From contig JALIZF010001761.1 in the NCBI GenBank assembly GCA_029948255.1, forward strand, positions 496,001 through 560,000: a stretch of 64,000 nt of DNA, given 5' to 3'. The position numbers and the translations under genes are program-made. Shown here one piece after another: positions 55,120 through 64,000 of this stretch (positions are counted from its first letter, which is position 1; the number at the start of each line of letters is the position of its first letter). The notes below the pieces were generated by a model, which saw only the letters and a list, made by a program, of their open reading frames with translations, was not told where the DNA came from and ran no database searches. Source of the stretch: Telmatactis stephensoni. Its lineage: Eukaryota; Cnidaria; Anthozoa; Actiniaria; Isophelliidae.

Positions 55120-56445
55120 TTGAATGATATGGAAAATTAACAATATCCAATTCCTTATCTTATAATTACTCTGCAATACGATTTTATTTGTTGACGATTA
55201 TTAAATATTTAACAAATCCAAGATAAGAGAGAATAATAACGATTCTAACTTTGTAGCAGTCATATTGTAGTCAATCCTTTCTTAATCATATGTTAGTGAA
55301 CATAAAAGCCCAGACCGAAAACAAACAGACAAACAAATGAATAAACAAACAAAAAACAACAAAAAGCAAACAAACAAACAAACAAACAAACAAAAACAAA
55401 CAAATAAACAGAGACGGAGACATCAGTATTTTGGTATTCCAGATGCTATTGTGCAGCGCATTTATAAGCTAAAACACATTCAGTTGTAACCAAGAGCCAT
55501 TTCGGAGTCAGCTTCTATGCCGCTTGACGATTTGGAGACGTTTATGCAATAGCTTGCATTTACGATAGACGCCATAATGCTTTTCACACCATTATTGTAA
55601 TGCAGATTCAGTCACGTGCTTACTGAGGGGCAAAGAACTACAAATCAGCGGCTGCTTTATTGATATAATTTTGATTTGGATAGCATTAAACAGTATTTGA
55701 CATTAAAATAATATCTCTAGGACATTGATAGTCGATCGTGAATACAGCCTATTAGCTATTGATAATATAGCTCAATTATAACAAACGTTCTGATTGGCTG
55801 AGAGACCACCAAAATCTATGCTCTATTTCACCGATAAAGACATGGTTTTCGGATGAATGATCATACCAAAAAGTCTATTTACAAATTTCAATTCAGTTAG
55901 GAGACCCAAACTTAGGAATAAACTAGAAAATACTTTCCATCATTCCAGTTATCGTTTACATTTACAAACTGAGCCTCGTGGTCGGACAATAGCAATACAA
56001 AAATGAGCATGAACTTGCAAACGACGCCAGTATAAATCAAATTTAAGAAACTAGAATTCACAACATAGGAAATGTCCTTTTCTACCAGATTAGTTTCGAT
56101 CAATAAGAGTTCTTTTTCATTAAACAAAGTTTTGTTTTTTACTTACAGAGAAGGGCGAAGATTTCAAAAACTGACTGTTGCCACGAGACAACTTGTTCAA
56201 TCATTCTTCGTATAACTAACTACGCCAGTGTAGAGATGTTTTGACACAAGCTATATATAGCTATCGGTGAACAGCCAACAGATAATTCAAATCAGCATCT
56301 TTTCGTTTATCAGCAAATTCCTTATTCTGTAAGTCTCTTTCAAACTTCAGCTTTTTCCAACTGAAAACACGGCTTTCAATTCACCATAGCGAACGCTACT
56401 TAATGAGCGTTTATCATGTAATTCCAAAAGTCACAGTACAGAAAT
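55120..56445. other. No gene recognised; CAAA repeats near 55320-55412
   Basis: AT-rich. At 55320-55412 there are about 12 imperfect AAAC/CAAA units. The rest is non-coding. Confidence 0.5.
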
Positions 56446-56448
56446 ATA

Positions 56449-56722
56449 ATTACCATAGCTGGAAAGAGCACGTCAAAATTAGTCAGAAACTGTGAAGTTT
56501 GAATGAAGGAAGTTTAAAACTTCACGAAGATATGAATTTTCAAAAATCGAAATTTTGTATGAATTGAAAAACTTCGCTGGTAGGCAAGAGATGCCTACCA
56601 GCAAAGGTTTTCTTACAAATTCACACTTTTCAAAAATTCATATTCTCGCGAGTTTTGGATTTAATTCCTTCAAACTTCACTGTCTTGCTAATTTTAACAT
56701 GCTCTTTCCAGCTATGGTAATT
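56449..56722. mobile_element. Foldback element, 274 bp
   Basis: AATTACCATAGCTGGAAAGAGC at the left and its exact complement at the right (ends at 56722). The arms of about 135 bp pair at roughly 80% through TGAAGTTTGAA and GAATTTT blocks to a perfect centre (GGTAGGCA / TGCCTACC around AGAGA). No coding capacity. Confidence 0.75.
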
Positions 56723-57048
56723 GGTTTTCTGTTTTACGAATTTAAAAATACCTGATAAAAGCTCATTGATTCGTCGAAAGCAAGTAAACATTTCCAAATC
56801 TTTAAGAACTGTAAGTTATATTTCGCCTTTTCGTCTATTTTCGAGTCATTGTTCCATTATTAAAACAGAAAACTCTTTTATCGACATCCTTTTTGCTGAA
56901 TTCTTTCGATGAAAGTTGTCAAACTGTTTTGTCAAAAACGCCGCTTTGAGTCACACTGATTAGGCAATAGTACGACAAATGTGATTGGCTTACATTTGCA
57001 CAAGTTTTGGGAATTTTAGTTTTGATCAGAAAATAACACAATTTGATC

Positions 57049-57143
57049 ACCATGGGTGTCTTCTTTGGGTTTAACCTTAGAGTATAAAGATTATTTAAGT
57101 AATAGAAGATTCTAAGGTTAAACCCAAAGAAGACACCCATGGT
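57049..57143. repeat. Perfect 31-bp hairpin
   Basis: 57049-57079 (ACCATGGGTGTCTTCTTTGG then GTTTAACCTTA) is the exact complement of 57113-57143. The loop is 33 bases. Confidence 0.92.
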
Positions 57144-57149
57144 TATTAG

Positions 57150-57990
57150 GCTTTTCTAAACAAGCATTTTAAAGTTGAAAAGTATACACTATAAGCTAAG
57201 CCTGAGTTCCAGTCGACCATAGTCTAATTGGCCCTAATCAAGCCTAATTACCAATCATAACTTTCAGGATATCCTGGTATTAATCCAGGATTACATTGCT
57301 TAATCGGAATTATAATTAGTTAAGTACAGTTAAATTAAGTGTTTTACGTCTTAAGCAATTAAGTACAATCTGTAAAGATATTATAAAGATATTTTAAGAA
57401 AGGTGTAGTGTTTTGCAATATTTCATGACGTTAACATGTTTAATTTCATATTCTGTCATTGCATGACTTAAAAAAATTTCACTGTGTTTCAACATGGCGA
57501 ATTGCATGTTGTTTACAGTTCATCAGTTGCATTACTTTCATAGTGTTTCGTTTGTTTGCAGTTAGTATTTGACTGTAGCTAAGACTGTAGCCATGCTATG
57601 GTCATTATTATTCGTCAGAGTCGTATATATTTCACATTTTCTTCAAACGTTCCTCATGTCATTGTCTTTGAATACCTCTCAGTTTTCTGTTATCAAGTTT
57701 GAATGTGTATAGGTTCCTTCGCGGACCGACCCTTTCAGAGTACAACCCCGATTGACATACTCGATAATTAGTCAGAGAAATTCGGAACCTTTTCGAAATA
57801 TATTTTCCACTCTATCGCTAACTCACCGGCATACAGCGATTTCGCCCTGATGAACAATCTGAGAGTATGCAAGACGAACGGCTAATTTTTTACTCAGTTA
57901 TTCCACAGGAAGTCTGCCGGGAGTAAATATCTGCCTAGCCTGTTTCACTCCAAAAGGAAAACAAAAATAAACAAAAAAACAAATAGACAG
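57150..57990. other. No gene recognised
   Basis: AT-rich sequence with runs of TTAAGYAATTAAGTA-like words near 57300-57370. Otherwise featureless. Confidence 0.45.
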
Positions 57991-58004
57991 AGACTAATGA
58001 AAGT

Positions 58005-58274
58005 AAAAGAAAGAAGAGAAAAGAAAAGAAAAGAAAAGAAAAGAAAAGAAAAGAAAAGAAAAGAAAAGAAAAGAAAAGAAAAGAAAAGAAAAGAAAAGAA
58101 AAGGAACGAAAAGAAAGGAAAGAAAGGAAAGGAAAGGAAAGGAAAGGAAAGGAAAGGAAAGGAAAAAAAGAAAAGAAAAGAAAAGAAAAGAAAAGAAAAG
58201 AAAAGAAAAGAAAAGAAAAGAAAAGAAAAGAAAAGAAAAGAAAAGAAAAGAAAAGAAAAGAAAAGAAAAGAAAG
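58005..58274. repeat. (GAAAA)n purine microsatellite, 270 bp
   Basis: Pentanucleotide GAAAA passes into GGAAA in the middle (about 58104-58160) and back to GAAAA. The + strand is all purine over about 270 bases. Frames on both strands are artefacts. Confidence 0.97.
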
Positions 58275-58279
58275 GTAGA

Positions 58280-60845
58280 GCCAATCTAATAATCATGCAT
58301 TTGTAAAGAATTTGTCGCACGGTTATTTTTTCTGTTTCCCTTGAGCCTTTGTGCTCAAAACGTTTTAGTAAATTGTATCTTATCAACAGCATCTTATCGA
58401 CAGAATCCACAAAACCGAAATGGCTGAGAAGTTTTTCTGTTGTTTAGTATAATGTGGTGGGATGTGGTTTAAATTTTTTCACTGATTTAAGTTTTTAAGG
58501 GCAATGTATTACTTTCATAATTACCTGTCGTCTAGGTCGGTCAGTCCTTTAAAACTCACCTAAATATATAACTTGCTCACCATAACAACCTAAACTTAGC
58601 CCTTAAACTTCCTTCAGAAAAATTTGAACGGAAAATATTAAACCACAACATATATGCTACACAATATAAAGTAAAGTTGACGGCGGGAATACCTTTCAGA
58701 ATGCACAGCTGCGAGAGATTAAAGATGAACTTATAGTGAAGTTATCCGGTCAGACAATGTCTGTGGATGTTCGAGGACTGCCTTGTGGTTGGGAGTATAA
58801 GCGCTATATATAGTCATGTTAATCTGTTAATAACCCCTCACAAATCCCTTAAAAACTAGTAGATTTTCTTTGACATAAGCCGAATGATTTTTTTTCAATT
58901 TCGACTTTTGAAATATTGAGGTGATCTACAAATGATTGATCAGATTTAATTGATCCTGATTAAAGAAATCTTTGTTTTTGTTTCCAGAGATGGTTCTTGA
59001 CGGGAGCTGCAGAATTAAAGGATAACTGATGGAAAAGAATAAAATCACAAGCACGTAGGAAATTGGTTCAACTCAGCAGGAATGTAAAGAAATAATGACA
59101 AGGCCCAGCATAGTTTAGGGGAGAAGCAATTTGAATTTCCGCCAACGGCTTTGTTTTCCACTCTCCCAAGTAAATGGGCAGCTGGTAACCGCAAAACTTT
59201 GTGATTTTGAAAACTTATTTGAGACGACATGAGAGCTTTGTTGCATAAATAAAATGTCATTTGACGCCAATTTTCAGTTTTCTCTTAAAATGGATCCCAG
59301 CATGTCAATTAATTTCAGATTATGCGTCAATTTCCTGTACTATTCTTTCAAAGAGCTAGTATAATTTTAAAATTTGGTTTCCATAAAAATGTAACAAGCT
59401 GGTTGTTCCCAAAGCGTTAAACATTGTCCAAACAATTCAATGCAAACCATTTATTATGATTTAGCAGTAAGAGAAAATGGTGGCCAAATCTGGAAAGTGT
59501 TTCTCCTAGATTAGACCGTTCATTATTTATCGGAGGGGTGGGGGATTAAGTGATTTTGTGTTTCTATTTTACTCTAATCTGTAAATCAATCCAACAAACA
59601 TCAAACAAGAACAAATCTCTTATTTGCAAAATATGTTCACATTGTGTGGTAATTGCTGAATAGTAGAGACAAGATAATGGATGAGAATTCTAGAAGGAGA
59701 GATAATTGGATCGGTAACGGCGGTAAGGCATGAGGTGCATGTGTCATGCGCGCGCGGTGTCAGTGGAGTCACATACAGTGGAGCATAAATTTTGAAAAAA
59801 AATATAAGGTATAAAGGACGATAGGTTGCCCATCCTACCAAGTAGTAATCACCAGGAATCAAGCTACAAAAAAAAAAGACCTCCCCAAATATAAAATTTC
59901 TTTGAAGATTAATGAGGTCCCCCTCCACTAACCACTCTGAAATACTCTTGTCCCCCCCCCCCCCCCCCATCATGTTTTTTTCCTTCTCTTACCCTCCCCA
60001 TCTCCATGCATAATGACCGACCCCTAAAACGGACCGATAAAATTGAGTAAAAACAAAAAACCTAAAATGGTAGCTGAGACTACCGAAACATGTATGTGCA
60101 TTAAAAAATGGAGTTGCAGAATGTCGTACATTCCCTGAAACCTAAAATGATAATAATGATAACCATATGTTTTTAATAGTAATTAAAAATAAAAAAGGAA
60201 AGAAATACAGGGATTGTTTGATGCTTATGAAGAGTTTCGTTTTGTTATTACTGCAAAAACGAAACGAAAAACTATCGAGTTGAGCGCCACGTGAAAGTTA
60301 TCAAACCTAACGCTATTCAAGACATGTGTTCGCTGTTTATCGGATTTAGAAAGGATTTTCTTTCATTTGGCTCATCATTTTTCAAGCAGTGATATTTTTG
60401 GCGTCTTAATTAAATGGCAATTTGTTCACTTTTAAAAGCCGATCTAGCTGCTTTTTTTCTGAGGCCTTGAAATCACTCAGGTCAAAAATGAAAGCAAACT
60501 TTAATTGCTGTTTCTACTTATCGGCAATTACTTTTTGACTTGGTATGTTTTCTTTTTTTAAATATCAGTTTTCTGAATATTGCTTTTATCAGTATAGGAC
60601 TTGTAACTATGCTGTCCATGGGTGTTTAGTTTATTCCATTTTCATTATTTGCAATTTAATTCAATTCAATTCAATGCAATCCAAACGATAGAACTCATTT
60701 GTTCTGTTTTTTTTTTTTTTTTTTTTTTTTGTCAATAGAAACTTTTATAACAAGTGGTTTTTTTTTTTTTTTTTTTTGCTTTGTTGCTTTTCGTTTTGCG
60801 TTTTGACTTTTCTGTATAACGTATATTGTTGTCTCATAAAAATAT
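58280..60845. other. No gene recognised; homopolymer runs
   Basis: Includes a C run at 59953-59968 and T runs at 60707-60730 and 60759-60777. At 60067-60100, GGTAGCTGAGACTACCGAAA is a stem-loop followed by GAAA, reminiscent of the hammerhead-like motifs elsewhere but lacking CTGATGA. Confidence 0.4.
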
Positions 60846-61166
60846 CGAGTCGTACTCTTATTTGTAGATGAGGCGTTACTTTCATGTTTTCCGTTTTGAT
60901 TTCTTTTTTTATTTTATTTTGACATTTACAATTTCTGCCAAAAGTATGGCGTCCAACGCTCATCTCAGGATATACGCGTAATGAAACCATTGTCCTCGAG
61001 GCTAGATCGGGGTTAGTCTTCCACAAGAGCTTTTCCATAAATTGCACATCAGATGCTACGTACCGTCTTTCTTAGAACTAAGTACCGGTGCATGCGAACA
61101 GGAGGGGATTTATTAGAGGGAGCCGTTTATTTCAAATATTTAGATTTGTTTTTGTTATTTTTTTGC

Positions 61167-61190
61167 GGGGAGGGGGGGGGGGGGGGGGGG
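61167..61190. repeat. Poly(G)-rich tract
   Basis: About 22 G interrupted by single A and T. Confidence 0.9.
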
Positions 61191-61334
61191 TGGGAGGCGG
61201 CAGGGGTGCGGGGTGCGTTTATTGAAGTTAGGCATTTATTAGATAGTAGACGTCCATTAGAATATATAAGGCACAACAAAAAGGTTCCATGGGTGATATG
61301 TTAAAAAATCGAGAGCTAAGCAGAAAGCTTTTGC

Positions 61335-61412
61335 GTCTACCCATACTCCTTTTCGGTCTGGTCGCGTTGGCTTGAGGCCTCTAGTCCTTCAACCGTTTTT
61401 GAAGTAGGTGTA
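61335..61412. repeat. Solo end of family B element
   Basis: CTACCCATACTCCTTTTCGG then TCTGGTCGCGTTGGCTTGAG and CGTTTTTGAAGTAGGTGTAT, about 85% like the right arm at 14836-14912. Confidence 0.55.
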
Positions 61413-61599
61413 TTGATCCTCTTCAGTTCCGCACTCACTTTTATATAAATATAAGTCCTTCTTTGGTTTACATTAACATTGTTTTCAATACCTGGTAATT
61501 TCCTAGTTACTTTTAGCCGACAAAACAAAAACAGAGAACGGAAGACGGAAAACATGAAAGACAACGTCTCATCTACAAATAAGAGTACGACTAAATATT

Positions 61600-63060
61600 T
61601 CTTTCGGACACCGCGATGGTCGTTATACGAAAAAAGGGTGTAATATGTTTATTTTATTTATTTAATTTCAAATGAAAATGAAATAATCTAAACACACCAA
61701 CGGGCCATATCGTGCCTATTTCCCTTTATTGTCAAAGTAGAATGTAGTCGATCCTTTGTAGTCGATTTAACAGTCCTGCATGCTAATTTCAGAGCTCATA
61801 CTGAAACCAAGTCTTTTTACACCTCAAATTTTGTATCGACAAGGAATTTAGACTGGCAGCGTTACAAATCAGTTAAACAAAAATCATTAATCATATGGAG
61901 ACATGTTTTATTTTAATGTCCATAGCATTAAAATAACAATAGGTTTGGCCAAATTAATTTGGTTGTTGGTCTTAAGCAGATCGTTTGATGTAATGTGCTC
62001 GCTAACACCTCATTTAATGTAGAAACACTAATTCATGTAAAATTTTTCATTTCTGGAATGATTTTTTAAAAATATTTATATAAACTTGTCCAATGTGTTT
62101 GCTATATTTGTTATCCTAATGGCTTACTTATTTGTCACTCTTGTCGGTCTTTTTGTCACAATGCGGCAAGTCTTTTCTTAACAAGTGTAGCCGCCAGTAA
62201 GACAGACCACCATTTAAGTGATCTAGCCGCACCAATAGGTTTTGAAAAAGGACAAGATTTGACCACCGTCTTTGATTGGAAGAACAGTGAAGGTCCCTTA
62301 TTGGCTGACTATAAGTGATTGCATAGATTAATTGTTACGAGTATGGAGAAAACCTTCGAACAACTGATCAGACTTTAGATTTTTCAGAAATGTAGATTTA
62401 ACATAAAATTGCAAATCATTCTTTTTCAACAGTGGCTATATATTTTCTTCATTCGATCGGTTTTAACTTTGTAAATAAATACTACAAACCTTCTTTGAAG
62501 ACCAATATTTAATTTGTGAACTTTCATGTGTTAAAGGGTTATGAAGGCAAATGCGCATTGAATATAATAATAACAAAACTCAATCATTTTGTTTATGATC
62601 AGCTTTTTGGGGGGAGAAACAAAAACTCTTTTTTTTTTGTATTCCAATGCTACCAGATGTTTTCTCCCAGCTTCCCACCTCATCGCATAAACCTCTTGCA
62701 TCCTCACGGATCGATTAAAAAAGATAAGATCGAGTTTGGCGAATGGCGATGAATTTCAGGTATGTCCTCTGTGTACTTAATTATTTTCACCGCAAACTAA
62801 TTGTTAACTGTACCCAATAAACAAACCCCAGAATTTTATGAGCTTCAGAATTTGACTTGATAACAATTTTTTTACAATGCGTTGTTATATTACAAAATTC
62901 AAGATTCAAATTCATTGCAATTTTGAGCCAAGGGAAACTGATTTTTGTTCGAGTTAGCAGGACATTCAACTTAGCGGGGAGATCTAGTTAATCAATAAGT
63001 AAATAATTGTGGAAACAGGGCGAAGTCTCAGGAAAACAGAAAATTTGTTCGTGAACCTGA
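61600..63060. other. No gene recognised
   Basis: AT-rich. A 78-codon frame at 62516-62752 is unrecognised. Confidence 0.45.
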
Positions 63061-63180
63061 TCAACCAACCAATCAACCAACCGACCGACTCACCGCCAGC
63101 CCGCCCGCTCGCCCGCCCGAACAAACAGACAAACAAACAAACAGACAGAAACACAAACAAACAAACAAACAAACAAACAC
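63060..63180. repeat. Compound tetranucleotide microsatellite
   Basis: (AACC)n, then (CCGA/GCCC)n, then (AAAC)n units, all with 4-base periodicity. The GC-rich middle looks like a mutated continuation of the same array. Confidence 0.9.
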
Positions 63181-63744
63181 ATTTGGGTTTCTAATGTAAC
63201 TATTTGTTTTTTAAAAATCGTGTATTTCAAAATACCTATACTAAGCGTCAATCAAAACCAAAAGATTCAACTGCTGTTATTTGTAGAGATGTTCTACATT
63301 TATGTAGAAATGATCAGTTGAGGTCAGATTTAATTGAATAATTCACTAGTATGGTTATGTGGCTGGATATTTGCTGGTCAATGGCCACAACCTTTAATGA
63401 AATAGATTTGTACGTACATTGTTTATATTTAATTCAGTTGACATTTTTTGCAATAATTTGAAATATAAGTTCTTTTCTTTTAAAACATTTTGAAAGATCC
63501 AACCAAAATAGACAAGTTCGGCTACGTTGTTTTCTTTTACTTTACGAGTTTTAGTTTTAGAACATATTGCAGTCCATCTTCAGCTCTGTTTTTTTAAAGC
63601 AATGTTTAATAAACGAGCAAGAATGTTTTATAATGTTTTTAGGTCCTCTAGCTAAAGACTGGGGAAATGGTTGTCAATAATGACTAGTTGTTATCATTTA
63701 CTGTTAGTAGTCGATGACTAGTTCACGTGCTGATAAACTGAAGA

Positions 63745-63935
63745 AGTTATCGACGACAAAATGCGCCCATTTGTTATCGAGAACTAACGACGTTTTCCAG
63801 ATGATAGGAAAGGAAAGGTGCTTTGTCGTCGATAGCTTTTAATTTTACGTTTTGTTATCGATAACGTTTCTCACACACTGCGATCTTAATGGTCGATAAA
63901 GTTTGGTTATCAATAACCAAATAAAGTTATGTTTA
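63745..63935. repeat. Short inverted and dispersed repeats
   Basis: GTTATCGACGACAAAATGC near 63747 is partly mirrored by GCTTTGTCGTCGATAGC near 63820. TTATCGATAACGTTTCTCAC (63855-63874) and the following segment are related to 29455-29530. AATGTTTAATAAACGAGCA (63602) and TATGTTTAATGAACGAGCA (63929) form a direct repeat. Confidence 0.4.
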
Positions 63936-64000
63936 ATGAACGAGCAGCAATGTTATATCTAGTCTGTGGAAGTTCCCTTAGACTTGATAGAACACGATTT

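Larger units (their letters stand above)
60849..61591. mobile_element. Inverted-repeat-bounded segment, 743 bp
   Basis: GTCGTACTCTTATTTGTAGA then TGAGGCGTTACTTTCATGTT at 60849-60890 is mirrored at 61547-61591 with about three differences. Between the arms lie a G run (61167-61190) and a family B solo end (61335-61412). No target duplication seen. Confidence 0.6.

Noticed and set aside
57994..58410. 138-codon and 93-codon frames of Ser/Phe/Leu or Lys/Arg/Glu
   Set aside because: Artefact of the (GAAAA)n tract.

Overview
The window looks like nuclear DNA of an anthozoan cnidarian, most likely a stony coral. This is inferred from AT-rich composition with long non-coding stretches, two single-coding-exon rhodopsin-class GPCR genes, many small inverted-repeat elements, and decayed Harbinger, LINE and Ty3/gypsy elements. 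No bacterial operons, CRISPR arrays or rRNA genes are visible. Protein-coding content is sparse: a terminal exon of an unrecognised gene (100-290, +), a GPCR (40202-41269, +) and a diverged paralogous GPCR facing it (47340-48362, -). Layout: 0.1-0.3 kb gene end; 0.37-2.3 kb stacked inverted-repeat elements, including a TTAA-flanked one; 2.78-6.65 kb a 3.9-kb CACTA/EnSpm-like element with TAA target duplications, a subterminal tandem repeat and a nested young 328-bp element with perfect 81-bp inverted ends and a 9-bp target duplication; 10.3-12.0 kb a broken Harbinger transposase joined to a 5'-truncated LINE; 14.6-16.8 kb a small MITE, a decayed antisense LINE and a hAT-like element; 18-23.4 kb microsatellites and foldbacks; 25-31.3 kb mostly non-coding with several near-perfect hairpins and one tRNA-like sequence. 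From 32.7 to 40.0 kb lies a palindrome with arms of about 1.3 kb. A complete 4.4-kb Ty3/gypsy retrotransposon (identical 133-bp LTRs, 5-bp duplication CAGTT) sits in its left arm, and the right arm keeps the empty site. The two GPCRs follow, about 6 kb apart and convergent. From 50.8 to 53.8 kb is a 3.06-kb TTAA-flanked element with a recurring GGGGTCACCG motif, containing a second TTAA-flanked element with related ends. A decayed retroelement-like reading frame follows (54.0-55.1 kb), then foldbacks and long purine or tetranucleotide repeats to 64 kb. The genes do not form a pathway. The only functional pairing is the two GPCRs, which share a Cys-containing N-terminus and a candidate splice acceptor just before the start codon, so they probably arose by duplication. 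The second has lost two conserved activation residues. The most distinctive content is transposon structure: nested insertions whose order can be read, a possible hammerhead-ribozyme-bearing insertion, and the TTAA element family.
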